From NCBI GenBank assembly GCA_020637635.1, contig JACKKB010000002.1, positions 493,498-557,497 on the forward strand: a stretch of DNA of 64,000 nucleotides. The letters are read 5' to 3'. Shown one piece after another: positions 34,706-43,677 of this stretch. The number at the start of each line of letters is the position of its first letter. The first letter of the stretch is position 1. A program made the position numbers and the translations under genes. The notes beneath the pieces were generated by a model that had not been told where the DNA came from, ran no database searches, and worked only from the letters and a program-made list of their open reading frames with translations. The stretch comes from Albidovulum sp. Its GTDB lineage: Bacteria; Pseudomonadota; Alphaproteobacteria; Rhodobacterales; Rhodobacteraceae.

Positions 34706-36598
34706 ATGGAAACATCGCAGATCCTCTTTTCTTCCGTTCCCGGCGTGACGCCGGTCCCCGCCCCGACAACCGGGCCAGGCACCATCGCCTCCGCGGCCGC
34801 CACCGAGCCGCCTTTCGGCACCCTTTTCGCGCGGATCGGCTCGCAGGGCACAGCCGGGGGCGAGCGGACCCGCTCCGATGGTCGCGCGCGCGCCGAGCCG
34901 CTTGACGGGCCCGCGCAAGACGCCGAGGAGACCCTGGTCGCGGGCCTCGCGGTGCTGGCCTCCGGCTGGACCTTCGACCCCGGGGCGGACGTCACGCTGA
35001 AGGTTCATGGATCAGACCCGCAGGTGGACCCACTCTCTCCTGCCGATGATGCGATCGACCGGATCCGCGTTGCCTCGATCCCGTTCCGCGATGCCGCAAT
35101 GCCCGCCGCGGCGGCACTTCCCGGCGCCGAACAGAGAGGGCCGGGTTTCGAAACGGGGGCCGCTGCCGCACCAGTCGAACCTGTTGCCGCCGATGCGATC
35201 CTGCCGGGCGCTCTGCTCTCCCCGGCAGCGGCCGGCACCGCCGTATCCGTGCCTGCCGACCCGCCCTTCGATGCGGCGAGTGCCCCGCCGGCGAAGCTCG
35301 CAGCCCAGGTTCCGGCGGGAGCCGACATGCGGCCGCAGCCGGCCGAGGTGCTGGATACGGCCTCGGTTTCGGGCCAGGCGGGGCGGGTTCATTCGGAGCG
35401 CGAAGGGCCCGAAACCGCGCGCGCTGACCCCCGCAACCAGCAGGAAGGCGCCGCAGCGGTTCGATCCTCGGTCCCTGCGGCGGCAATGCTGTCGACGGCC
35501 CATGCGAGGGGAACCGCCGAGGCGGCCGCAACCTCGCCGGCCGGACATGAGTCGCGCCCGCCCCTTCGGGCCGATGCGGACGGGGGCCCAACGCCCTATG
35601 AAATCGCGTTCGTGGCCAAGGCCGAGCCCTCGCCGCACGGCAGGTCGGTCGCGGTCAGCTCCGACGTGAACGACAGGGTCGGCCAGCTTGTGGCGAGCCG
35701 CGCAGCCGCGCAGCCGTCGGCCGCTCACAAAGGCGAGGCCGCCAAGCCGGAAACTGCGACGGACGGGACGGATGATCGGAGCCCCCGTCCGGATGCTCCG
35801 GCATCGGCAGCCGAGGCTCGCGAAGCGCGCCTCGCGGGCGCCTTCGCAGCGGCGACGCCCGGTGCGCCGGAAGCGCGTCCGGCGAGACCCGCCAGCGATG
35901 AACCGCATGTCCGGACGGCGGGGCAGGTCGGCCGCGGAGAAGAGCCCGGAACCACGCAGGACAAGCGCGAAGGATCGGTCGGCGAGGCACGGACCGGCGC
36001 CCTCGCGCCGGCACATGCGAACGCGAACAGCGCCACGATCGCGCAGGACAAGCCTGACGTCGACCACCTCCGCGAACCTCTCGAGACCAGCCAGACGCCG
36101 ACAGCCGAGAGCGGTCCTCGCGCCGAGGTTCAGCCGCTTCGTCCGGCGGGGCCGACCAGCCCGGTGCATGGTGCCCCCGGCGCGGAACACGCGCTCCGGA
36201 TCGGGCAGCAGCTGGCCGATTCCGTCACGCGGACACACCGCCACGAGGTCGAGATCCGCCTCGCCCCGGAAGAGCTTGGCAGCGTGCGGATGACGGTCAG
36301 CCGTGGCGACGGGACCATTGCCCTGGCCATCCACGCAGACCGGGCCGATACGATCGATCTGATGCGCCGTAACATCGACACGCTGGCGCAGGGCTTCCGC
36401 GACCTCGGATTTGCCGACGTATCCTTCTCCTTCGCCCAGGGCCAGCAGATGCCCGATCCCGGCGGGCGGGCCGCGGCGGCCGAGCGAACCGAACTCCTCG
36501 GCGACACACAGGGCGACCCCGCCCGTCCCGTCGCCGAAGCGCTGCCCACGGGCCCGGCACGCACGACGCGCCCCGGCGGGCTCGATCTGAGATTCTGA
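34706..36598 (+). CDS. fliK: flagellar hook-length control protein FliK
   Basis: A 630-residue protein, Ala/Pro/Glu-rich and largely disordered up to about residue 500. The C-terminal hook-length domain carries HEVEIRLAPEELGSVRMTVS, LAIHADRADTIDLMRRNIDT and LAQGFRDLGFADVSFSFAQG, the FliK signature. FliK measures the hook and triggers the FlhB switch. The start at 34706 (METSQILFSS) was chosen over an in-frame ATG at 34667 because that one has no ribosome-binding site and lies next to the CtrA-like site; this remains uncertain. flgD follows 11 bp downstream. Confidence 0.88.
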   Translation: METSQILFSSVPGVTPVPAPTTGPGTIASAAATEPPFGTLFARIGSQGTAGGERTRSDGRARAEPLDGPAQDAEETLVAGLAVLASGWTFDPGADVTLKVHGSDPQVDPLSPADDAIDRIRVASIPFRDAAMPAAAALPGAEQRGPGFETGAAAAPVEPVAADAILPGALLSPAAAGTAVSVPADPPFDAASAPPAKLAAQVPAGADMRPQPAEVLDTASVSGQAGRVHSEREGPETARADPRNQQEGAAAVRSSVPAAAMLSTAHARGTAEAAATSPAGHESRPPLRADADGGPTPYEIAFVAKAEPSPHGRSVAVSSDVNDRVGQLVASRAAAQPSAAHKGEAAKPETATDGTDDRSPRPDAPASAAEAREARLAGAFAAATPGAPEARPARPASDEPHVRTAGQVGRGEEPGTTQDKREGSVGEARTGALAPAHANANSATIAQDKPDVDHLREPLETSQTPTAESGPRAEVQPLRPAGPTSPVHGAPGAEHALRIGQQLADSVTRTHRHEVEIRLAPEELGSVRMTVSRGDGTIALAIHADRADTIDLMRRNIDTLAQGFRDLGFADVSFSFAQGQQMPDPGGRAAAAERTELLGDTQGDPARPVAEALPTGPARTTRPGGLDLRF

Positions 36599-36609
36599 AA
36601 GGAGCCACC

Positions 36610-37284
36610 ATGACTTCCGTTTCCGGCGTCAACGCAGCGACAGCCACCGCCACCGCCACAAGCGGGACCGATGCCAAGTCCGGGACGCTTATCGACAGCG
36701 ACTTCCAGACCTTTCTGGTCATGCTCACCACCCAGATGAAGAACCAAGATCCCCTCAACCCGATCGAATCGACCGAATATGCGCAGCAGCTCGCAACCTT
36801 CTCGGGCGTCGAGCAGCAGGTGCGGACCAACACGCTGCTCACGCAGCTGGCCTCGCAATTCGGGGTCTCGGGGATGGCCGAGTTCGCCTCCTGGGTCGGA
36901 ATGCAGGCACGGGTCGAGGCGCCCGTCGCCTTTTCCGGCAGTCCGGTGACGCTCTACCCCGAGCCGATGGCCGGGGCCGACAAGGTCTTGCTCGTTGCAA
37001 CCGATGCAAGCGGGACCGAGGTGATGCGCAGCCAGCTCACATCGGGGTCCGACCCCGTGACCTGGGCCGGAACCGACGCCAGCGGAAGCCCGCTGGCCTC
37101 CGGAAACTACAGCTTCCAGCTTGAAAACTACTCCGGCGACCAGTTGATCGGCGCAAGCGCCGTCTCGTCCTTTGCGACGGTGTCCGAGGTTCGCCAGACC
37201 GCAGGGGGCAGCGCGCTCATCCTCGACAGTGGCGCGAGCGTCGCACCTTCGGAGGTCAAGGCGTTGCGGGGCGCGGGCGGCTGA
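36610..37284 (+). CDS. flgD: flagellar hook assembly protein FlgD
   Basis: A 224-residue protein: FQTFLVMLTTQMKNQDPLNP and ESTEYAQQLATFSGVEQQVR (residues 36-75) are the FlgD signature, and the C-terminal half has the FlgD Ig-like fold (PLASGNYSFQLENYSGDQ). FlgD caps the growing hook. AAAGGAG precedes the ATG. It is the last flagellar gene in the window; the hook protein gene flgE is not next to it. Confidence 0.95.
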   Translation: MTSVSGVNAATATATATSGTDAKSGTLIDSDFQTFLVMLTTQMKNQDPLNPIESTEYAQQLATFSGVEQQVRTNTLLTQLASQFGVSGMAEFASWVGMQARVEAPVAFSGSPVTLYPEPMAGADKVLLVATDASGTEVMRSQLTSGSDPVTWAGTDASGSPLASGNYSFQLENYSGDQLIGASAVSSFATVSEVRQTAGGSALILDSGASVAPSEVKALRGAGG

Positions 37285-37287
37285 GGC

Positions 37288-38817
37288 CTAGAGCATCTCG
37301 AACAAGACCAGCGCCGCTGCCCCGATCATGGCGCCGAGGATGAGCAGGCCGAGGCCCGTCAGCAGCGAGCGGGGGCGTGGCGGCTCCTCGGTCGCCGTCT
37401 GCCGCGTCAGCAGAGCCTCGGCAATGCCGGGCAGACGCGGCCCGAACCGGCCCAGCACCCGAACCGTCCGCGCCAGATCGCGCACCAGCGCTGCCGGCCC
37501 GACGCTCTCCTTGATGTAGCTTTCGACGACAGGCCTGGCGACCTGCCACATGTTGATGCTGGCGTTGAGCGAGCGCGCGACGCCCTCGACCACCACCATC
37601 GTGCGCTGAAGCAGGATCAGTTCGGTTCGCGTCTCCATCCCGAAGCGCTCGGTCACCTCGAAGAGATAGGCAAGCAGGTGTGCCATCGAGATACGGCTTG
37701 CATCCATGCCGAAGATCGGTTCGCCCACCGCGCGGAGCGCCCGCGCGAAATCGTCGATGTCGCGGTCGGCCGGCACGTAGCCTGCCTCGAAGTGCACCTC
37801 CGCCACGCGCCGGTAGTCCTTGCGGATGAACCCGATCAGGATCTCGGCATAGACCCTGCGGGTATATTCGTCGATCTGCCCCATGATGCCGAAATCGTAG
37901 GCGATGAGGTCGCCATTCGCGGCCACCTTCAGGTTGCCCTGGTGCATGTCGGCATGGAAATAGCCGTCACGAAGCGCATGGCTGAGGAAGAGCTGCAGGA
38001 CCCGCTCGGACAAGGCGGTGCAGTCGTGGCCGGCCGCACGCAGCGCCGCAACATCGCCGAGTGCGATCCCTTCGGCCCAGCCGAGCGTCATCACCCGCCG
38101 CGACGAAAGTCCCCAATGGGGCTCGGGCACCTGGAATCCGGCATCCTCTTTCGTGTTTGCGGCGAATTCCGAGGCCGAGGCCGCCTCAAGCCGCAGATCC
38201 AGCTCGCCCGTGACGACGCTTTCAAAATGGCTGACGACATCGCCCGGCCGCAGACGCCGCGACGATGGCGAGAGAAACTCGATCAGACCGGCGGCGAAGT
38301 GAAAGGCATCGATGTCGCGGCGAAAGGCACGTTCAACCCCCGGCCGCAGGATCTTCACCGCTACCTCGACGCCGGTATCGCTGCGCCGCGCCCGGTGCAC
38401 CTGGGCGATCGACGCGGCCGCGACGGAATCGGAGAATTCCGAGAAGAGAACGTCGACGCCCGCCCCGAGCTCGGCGGCGACCGTGCGACGCGCAACTTCG
38501 GTCGGAAAGGGCGGCAGCTTGTCCTGCAGCACGCGAAGCTGATCGGCCAGATCGTGGCCGACCACGTCGGGACGCGTCGAGAGAACCTGCCCGAACTTGA
38601 TGTAGGCCGGTCCGAGCGCCGTGAGCGCGCGCGTGACCGGCGGAAGTGCCGGGTCGCCGCGATAGCCGAGCCACTTGAACGGCCAGCCCAGCACCCGCGC
38701 GGCGAAGCGCAAGGCGGGCGGCGCCTCCATCGCCTCGAGCGCAAGCTTCATCGCGCCGGTACGTTCGAACGTGGCGCCGGTGCGGATCAGCCGCCAGATG
38801 TTGTGCGGACCGCGCAA
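37288..38817 (-). CDS. ubiB: ubiquinone biosynthesis kinase-like protein UbiB
   Basis: A 509-residue ABC1/ADCK-family protein. The family motif KFGQ lies at 74-77 and the Ala-rich loop AAAS at 133-136; the kinase-like core contains YFHADMHQGNLKV and IAYDFGIMG. Two C-terminal membrane helices end in LLILGAMIGAAALVLFEML. UbiB is needed for coenzyme Q synthesis, probably by extracting lipid intermediates. It lies 2 bp after ubiE, a standard pair. Confidence 0.95.
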   Translation of the reverse strand: MRGPHNIWRLIRTGATFERTGAMKLALEAMEAPPALRFAARVLGWPFKWLGYRGDPALPPVTRALTALGPAYIKFGQVLSTRPDVVGHDLADQLRVLQDKLPPFPTEVARRTVAAELGAGVDVLFSEFSDSVAAASIAQVHRARRSDTGVEVAVKILRPGVERAFRRDIDAFHFAAGLIEFLSPSSRRLRPGDVVSHFESVVTGELDLRLEAASASEFAANTKEDAGFQVPEPHWGLSSRRVMTLGWAEGIALGDVAALRAAGHDCTALSERVLQLFLSHALRDGYFHADMHQGNLKVAANGDLIAYDFGIMGQIDEYTRRVYAEILIGFIRKDYRRVAEVHFEAGYVPADRDIDDFARALRAVGEPIFGMDASRISMAHLLAYLFEVTERFGMETRTELILLQRTMVVVEGVARSLNASINMWQVARPVVESYIKESVGPAALVRDLARTVRVLGRFGPRLPGIAEALLTRQTATEEPPRPRSLLTGLGLLILGAMIGAAALVLFEML

Positions 38818-38819
38818 GT

Positions 38820-39572
38820 TCAGATCTTCCAGCCGGAATGGAGCGCCGCGACACCCATGGTCAGGTTGCGGTAGCGGACCTGTTCGAACCCCGCGGCGCG
38901 GATCATCGCGGCAAAGCTCTCCTGATCGGGAAAGCGGCGGATAGATTCGACCAGATACTGGTAACTAGCGCGGTCGTTCGCGACCAGCTGCCCCATGAGC
39001 GGGATGACGTTGAACGAATAGCGGTCGTAGGCCGATTGCAGCGCCGGATTCGGCAACTGGCTGAATTCCAGCACCATCAGGCGGCCGCCGGGGCGAAGCA
39101 CGCGACAGGCCTCGCTCAGGGCATCGGCGATGCGGGTCACGTTGCGGATGCCGAAGCTGATCGTATAGACGTCGAAGCTTTCGTCCTCGAAGGGCAGCGC
39201 CATCGCATCGCCGACGATCCAGTCGAGCCGGTCGGCGAGGTTCTCCGCCTCGGCGCGCTTGCGACCCTCGATCAGCATCTGTTCGGTCATGTCGAGAACC
39301 GTCGCACTGGCACCCGGCGCGCGGCCAAGAAAGCGAAAGGCGATATCGCCGGTTCCGCCCGCGACATCGAGAAGCCTCTGGCCCGGCCGCGGTGCAAGCC
39401 AATCCATCATCGCGGTCTTCCAGGCGCGGTGAATGCCGCCCGACATCAGGTCGTTCATCACGTCATACCGTGAGGCCACCCGGGTAAAGACGCCGTGGAC
39501 CATGCCGGCCTTGTCGCCCTCGGCCACGGTCTGGAAGCCGAAATGGGTCGTGCGCTGATCGCTTTCGGTCAT
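38820..39572 (-). CDS. ubiE: demethylmenaquinone/ubiquinone methyltransferase UbiE
   Basis: A 250-residue SAM-dependent methyltransferase. The SAM motif DVAGGTGD is at 69-76; TISFGIRNVTRIADALSEAC and RPGGRLMVLEFSQL are UbiE/COQ5 signatures. It carries out the C-methylation step of ubiquinone synthesis. The start at 39572 (MTESDQRTTHFGFQTV) fits the family; the longer upstream frame is antisense to mutM. Divergent from mutM by 81 bp. Confidence 0.95.
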   Translation of the reverse strand: MTESDQRTTHFGFQTVAEGDKAGMVHGVFTRVASRYDVMNDLMSGGIHRAWKTAMMDWLAPRPGQRLLDVAGGTGDIAFRFLGRAPGASATVLDMTEQMLIEGRKRAEAENLADRLDWIVGDAMALPFEDESFDVYTISFGIRNVTRIADALSEACRVLRPGGRLMVLEFSQLPNPALQSAYDRYSFNVIPLMGQLVANDRASYQYLVESIRRFPDQESFAAMIRAAGFEQVRYRNLTMGVAALHSGWKI

Positions 39573-39653
39573 GGGCCTTGCCGTTTGCTGCAACTCGCTC
39601 TTCTTATAGGGTTCTCGGCCGCTGAGACAATGCGGCGCAACCACGCCGGTGTC

Positions 39654-40505
39654 ATGCCAGAGCTTCCCGAAGTCGAAACCGTCCGCCGTGGTCTCCTGCC
39701 CGCGATGGAGGGCAGGCGCATCGAGGCGGCAGAGGTCCGTCGCCCTGATCTGCGCTTTCCCCTGCCCGAGCGGATGGCCGAACGGCTGGCGGGAGCGCGC
39801 GTTCAGGGTCTCGGGCGGCGGTCGAAATACATCCTGGCGGACCTCTCGACCGGCGAGACGCTGCTGATCCATCTCGGCATGTCCGGGCGAATCCTCGTTT
39901 CGGGCAGGGTCGAGGGCCAGTTCCACCGCCCTGTCGTGCCCGCCGGCAAGCATGATCATGTCATCCTGACCATGGAAGGCGGTGCGCGGATCACCTTCAA
40001 CGACGCGCGTCGGTTCGGCGCGATGGACCTGCTGGCGACCGACCGGGCCGGGGTGCACCGGCTGCTCCGCGACATCGGGCCGGAACCGCTTGGCAACGGA
40101 TTTGACGAGACTTATCTGGTCGAGCGGCTCAGGGGCAGGCGGATGCCTGTCAAGGCCGCGCTGCTCGACCAGCGCCTGGTCGCCGGCCTCGGCAACATCT
40201 ATGTCAGCGAGGCGCTCTTCCGGGCCGGTATCGATCCGCGGCGCGCGGCGGGGCGGATCGCCGCGCGCCGCATCGCGGACCTCGTTCCCGCGATCCGCGA
40301 GGTGCTGTCGGAGGCGATCGCGGCCGGCGGTTCGTCGCTGCGCGATTACCGCCAGGCCGATGGCGAGCTCGGCTATTTCCAGCACGCATTCCGTGTCTAC
40401 GACCGCGAACACGCGCCCTGCCCCTCGCCCGGCTGCGACGACAAGATTCGCAGGATCGTGCAATCGGGGCGGTCCACTTTCTTCTGTCCGACCTGCCAAA
40501 GATGA
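39654..40505 (+). CDS. mutM: formamidopyrimidine-DNA glycosylase
   Basis: A 283-residue DNA repair enzyme. The catalytic N-terminus MPELPEVETVRRGL (Pro and Glu after the initiator Met) fixes the start at 39654. RLVAGLGNIYVSEALFRAGI is the helix-two-turn-helix region, and the C-terminus has the zinc finger CPSPGC...FFCPTCQR. It removes 8-oxoguanine and nicks abasic sites. Its place before an enoyl-CoA hydratase gene, rpsT and dnaA is common in Rhodobacteraceae. Confidence 0.96.
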   Translation: MPELPEVETVRRGLLPAMEGRRIEAAEVRRPDLRFPLPERMAERLAGARVQGLGRRSKYILADLSTGETLLIHLGMSGRILVSGRVEGQFHRPVVPAGKHDHVILTMEGGARITFNDARRFGAMDLLATDRAGVHRLLRDIGPEPLGNGFDETYLVERLRGRRMPVKAALLDQRLVAGLGNIYVSEALFRAGIDPRRAAGRIAARRIADLVPAIREVLSEAIAAGGSSLRDYRQADGELGYFQHAFRVYDREHAPCPSPGCDDKIRRIVQSGRSTFFCPTCQR

Positions 40506-40563
40506 CTTGATCCCTGCGGACGGACTGCTAGGAGTCGCCCGAAACTGCCCGAAAGGCTTGGCC

Positions 40564-41340
40564 ATGGCTTTTGAAACGCTGACCGTCGAGGTCGAGGACT
40601 ACGTCGCCCTGATCCGGCTCAACCGGCCTGACGCGCTCAATGCGCTGAACTCGACGCTGATCCGTGAACTGGCGGATGCCGTGTCCGAGGCGGATGCCAA
40701 TGACAAGGTGCGCTGTCTGGTCCTGACGGGATCCGAAAAGGCCTTTGCGGCGGGCGCCGACATCAAGGAAATGGCAGAGAAGACCTTCGTCGATGTCTTC
40801 CTCGACGATCTCTTCGGCGGCGAAGTCGACCGGATGTTGCGCTGCCGCAAGCCGATCATCGCGGCGGTCTCGGGCTATGCGCTCGGCGGCGGGTGCGAAC
40901 TTGCGATGATGTGCGACTTCATCATCGCCTCCGACACGGCAAAGTTCGGCCAGCCGGAGATCAATCTCGGCGTCGTCGCAGGCATTGGCGGCACCCAGCG
41001 GCTCACGCGCTTTGTCGGCAAGTCGAAATCGATGGACATGCATCTGACCGGCCGCTTCATGGACGCCGCCGAGGCCGAGCGGTCGGGCCTTGTCAGCCGC
41101 GTCGTGCCGGCCGCCAAGCTGATTCCCGAGGCGATGGCCGCGGCCCGCAAGATCGCCGAGAAATCGGCGCTGGCCGTCATGACCGTGAAGGAGGCGGTGA
41201 ACCGCAGCTATGAGACGACGCTGCGCGAGGGTGTCCTTTTCGAACGGCGGGTCTTCCACGCGCTCTTCTCGACCGAGGACCAGAAGGAAGGGATGAACGC
41301 CTTCCTCGAGAAACGCGAACCCCAGTTCCGCGACAAATAG
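40564..41340 (+). CDS. enoyl-CoA hydratase
   Basis: A 258-residue crotonase-family enzyme. The oxyanion-hole segments are AFAAGADIKEMAE (about 59-71) and SGYALGGGCELAMMCDFIIA; catalytic glutamates are present in GGGCELAMMCD and FGQPEINLGVVAGIGGTQRL. Length and the C-terminal EGMNAFLEKREPQF are those of FadB-like/EchA hydratases, which hydrate trans-2-enoyl-CoA in beta-oxidation. It lies 58 bp after mutM. Confidence 0.94.
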   Translation: MAFETLTVEVEDYVALIRLNRPDALNALNSTLIRELADAVSEADANDKVRCLVLTGSEKAFAAGADIKEMAEKTFVDVFLDDLFGGEVDRMLRCRKPIIAAVSGYALGGGCELAMMCDFIIASDTAKFGQPEINLGVVAGIGGTQRLTRFVGKSKSMDMHLTGRFMDAAEAERSGLVSRVVPAAKLIPEAMAAARKIAEKSALAVMTVKEAVNRSYETTLREGVLFERRVFHALFSTEDQKEGMNAFLEKREPQFRDK

Positions 41341-41364
41341 GGCCAGAATCCTGCCCGGCGCGTG

Positions 41365-41393
41365 TTGACTTATCGCCGACTCGGGCCTAGAAG
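41365..41393 (+). promoter_or_regulatory. sigma-70 type promoter of rpsT
   Basis: TTGACT (41365-41370) and TAGAAG (41388-41393) with a 17-bp spacer, about 43 bp before the rpsT ATG. Confidence 0.6.
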
Positions 41394-41435
41394 CGCGGCT
41401 TCAGATTTACCCGAACCGAAACCGGAATACAGTCA

Positions 41436-41702
41436 ATGGCAAACACGCCCCAGTCCAAGAAGCGCGCGCGCCAGAACGTGCGCCGCAATGCGGTCAACAC
41501 CGCGCGCCGCTCGCGGATCCGCACCTATCTGCGCAAGGTCGAGGAAGCGCTGACCGCAGGGGACAAGGAGCAGGCCGCCGCTGCGCTCAAGGCCGCTCAG
41601 CCGGAGATGGCGCGCGGGGTGAGCAAGGGCGTTCTCCACAAGAACACGGTGGCGCGCAAGATGTCGCGCCTGTCCGCCCGCGTGAAGGCTCTTACTGCCT
41701 GA
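41436..41702 (+). CDS. rpsT: 30S ribosomal protein S20
   Basis: An 88-residue basic protein, MANTPQSKKRARQNVRRNAV at the start and GVLHKNTVARKMSRLSARVK near the end, as in all bacterial S20. It binds 16S rRNA early in 30S assembly. Own promoter and a strong rho-independent terminator flank it, so it is monocistronic. Confidence 0.98.
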   Translation: MANTPQSKKRARQNVRRNAVNTARRSRIRTYLRKVEEALTAGDKEQAAAALKAAQPEMARGVSKGVLHKNTVARKMSRLSARVKALTA

Positions 41703-41729
41703 AACCGGCCTCAAAGACCTTTTTTTCAA

Positions 41730-41755
41730 GGGCGCAATGCAGTTGCGCCCTTTTT
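41730..41755 (+). terminator. rho-independent terminator of rpsT
   Basis: Perfect 8-bp stem GGGCGCAA (41730-41737) / TTGCGCCC (41743-41750), loop TGCAG, then TTTTT (41751-41755). It lies 28 bp past the rpsT stop. A T-run also precedes the stem. Confidence 0.92.
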
Positions 41756-41865
41756 CGTATCTGGCACCCCGCAACACGTATGTGCCCGATTTGCACAGCC
41801 CTCCGGATTCGTTTGCCCAAAGCGAGAGTCAAGCTTGAAGTTCTATTGCGGGGGGCTCGGCGGGC

Positions 41866-42031
41866 TTGCTAGCGTTAGTGTGCGATTCACTTGGGGGACA
41901 TGAGGTAACCGGGGATCTGGCTGGCGCAATGCCAGTCTTGATCCCTTAGCTGCGCCGGTTGGCGGCGAGCGGGTTATTTGTGGCGCGGGGATTTCCCTGC
42001 GTGCTAGGCTGGCGGCTGCCGCCGGCTTTTT
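41866..42031 (+). ncRNA. candidate structured small RNA between rpsT and dnaA
   Basis: No protein is predicted between the rpsT terminator and dnaA, yet the region ends in a second terminator (42008-42031). Between them the sequence can pair strongly: CTAGCGT (41869-41875) with GTGCTAG (42001-42007), which abuts the terminator stem; AACCGG (41907-41912) with CCGGTT (41955-41960); GGATC (41913-41917) with GATCC (41940-41944); CTGGC (41921-41925) with GCCAG (41931-41935), loop GCAAT. The result is a roughly 140-nt closed rod with bulges plus a terminator, the architecture of a small RNA such as 6S RNA. Family assignment is only a guess, and the 5' end and promoter are not defined. A dnaA leader element is the alternative. 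Confidence 0.55.
42008..42031 (+). terminator. rho-independent terminator upstream of dnaA
   Basis: Stem GCTGGCGG (42008-42015) / CCGCCGGC (42019-42026, one G-U pair), loop CTG, then TTTTT (42027-42031). It ends about 140 bp before the dnaA ATG, with no gene on plus between it and the rpsT terminator. Confidence 0.82.
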
Positions 42032-42174
42032 CCTACCCAGGTGCTTCTGATGCGGCGAACGGTCAGTTCCCAGTCTTGACGGGTACGCGGCGGGTTTGCG
42101 GTGCTGTTTAGGTGGCTGCTTTTCACGACCCGCCGCTGCGTGTGGGACGAGAACTGGATACGTGGAAGATACAA

Positions 42175-43539
42175 ATGGTCGAAAAATCCTGGGGGCAGGT
42201 GCGGCATGAACTTCTCAACATCGTCGGGCAGAACAACTTCAAGTCCTGGATCGAGCCGCTAGCGCTCGCTTCGGTCGAGGATGGCGTGGCGCGTTTCGAG
42301 GCGCCGACGCGCTTCATGCGCGACTGGGTTTCGCGCAACTACGCCGAACATATCCGTCATCTTCTGGTCCGCAGCGGTGTCGCCGTCGAGCGGGTCGAAT
42401 TTCATGTCTCGACGCCTCGCCCGGCGCAGACCCCTCACGAACCCGCGCGCAAATCGAAACGCGCCGACCTGCGGGGCAGCCGGCCGGAGGCAAGCGAGGG
42501 GGCCGTTACGTCTCCCGACCGGCGCTTCACCTTCGACAGCTTCGTCGTCGGCAAGCCCAATGCGCTTGCCCATGCCGCGGCTCGCCGGGTGGCCGAGGGT
42601 GGCCCGGTCACCTTCAACCCGCTCTTTCTCTACGGCGGCGTCGGGCTCGGCAAGACGCATCTGATGCATGCGATCGCGCATGAGCTGAAGATCAGCCGGC
42701 CCGAGCTTCACGTGCTCTATCTCTCGGCCGAGCAGTTCATGTACCGCTTCGTCCAGGCGCTGCGCGACAAGCAGGTGATGGACTTCAAGGAGATGTTCCG
42801 GTCGGTCGACGTTCTCATGGTCGACGACGTGCAGTTCATCGCCGGCAAGGATTCGACCCAGGAGGAATTCTTTCACACGTTCAACGCGCTCGTCGATCAG
42901 CACAAGCAGATCGTCATCTCGGCAGACCGGGCACCGGGCGAGATCAAGGAGATGGAAGACCGTATCAAGAGCCGCCTGCAGTGCGGACTGGTGGTCGACC
43001 TCCATCCGACCGACTACGAGCTCCGGCTCGGCGTCTTGCAGCAGAAGGCATTGGCCTATCGCGACCAGAACCACGGGGCCGTCATCGACGACAGGGTGCT
43101 CGAATTCGTGGCTCACCGGGTGACCACCAATGTCCGCGTTCTCGAGGGCGCGATGACCCGGCTGCTTGCCTTCGCCTCGCTCGTCGGCCGCGAAATCACG
43201 CTCGACCTGGCGCAAGAGTGTCTCTCGGACATCTTCCGCGCCTCGGAGCGCAAGATCTCCATCGACGAGATCCAGCGCAAGGTGGCCGAGCATTACAACG
43301 TCAGGCTGGCCGACATGATCGGGCCCAAGCGGGTGCGCACCATTGCCCGCCCGAGGCAGGTGGCGATGTATCTGGCCAAGGCGATGACGACGCGATCGCT
43401 GCCGGAGATCGGGCGATCATTCGGCGGGCGCGATCACACCACGATCATGCATGGAATCCGCAAGATCGAGGAGCTGCGCGCGGCCGACAGCCAGCTCAAC
43501 GAGGATGTCGACCTGCTTCGGCGCCTGCTTGAAAGCTGA
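42175..43539 (+). CDS. dnaA: chromosomal replication initiator protein DnaA
   Basis: A 454-residue AAA+ initiator. Domain I begins SWGQVRHELLNIVGQNNFKS; Walker A is in LYGGVGLGKTHLMHAI; Walker B in DVLMVDDVQFIAGK; the DNA-binding signature is RSLPEIGRSFGGRDHTTIMH near the C-terminus. The start at 42175 was chosen for GGAAG about 10 nt upstream and for the family-like N-terminus; a 21-residue longer frame exists. The linker (about 85-120) is short. No cluster of good DnaA boxes (TTATCCACA) is visible in the 470 bp upstream. Confidence 0.96.
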   Translation: MVEKSWGQVRHELLNIVGQNNFKSWIEPLALASVEDGVARFEAPTRFMRDWVSRNYAEHIRHLLVRSGVAVERVEFHVSTPRPAQTPHEPARKSKRADLRGSRPEASEGAVTSPDRRFTFDSFVVGKPNALAHAAARRVAEGGPVTFNPLFLYGGVGLGKTHLMHAIAHELKISRPELHVLYLSAEQFMYRFVQALRDKQVMDFKEMFRSVDVLMVDDVQFIAGKDSTQEEFFHTFNALVDQHKQIVISADRAPGEIKEMEDRIKSRLQCGLVVDLHPTDYELRLGVLQQKALAYRDQNHGAVIDDRVLEFVAHRVTTNVRVLEGAMTRLLAFASLVGREITLDLAQECLSDIFRASERKISIDEIQRKVAEHYNVRLADMIGPKRVRTIARPRQVAMYLAKAMTTRSLPEIGRSFGGRDHTTIMHGIRKIEELRAADSQLNEDVDLLRRLLES

Positions 43540-43677
43540 GACCGGCATGGCGGCCCACAGGCGGCCTTGACCCCCCGCCCGATCCATCGGACATTCCACT
43601 GAAATCTCGCGCCCGCATGCTTGCGCCGGAGCGGAAAGTCGTTACCTTTCGCCGTCCGGCTACCTGAGGGGATGGAT

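Noticed and set aside
41703..42174. Chromosomal origin upstream of dnaA
   Set aside because: No cluster of TTATCCACA-like boxes and no AT-rich unwinding region was found; TTATTTGTG near 41982 is too weak. The structured RNA reading explains the region better.
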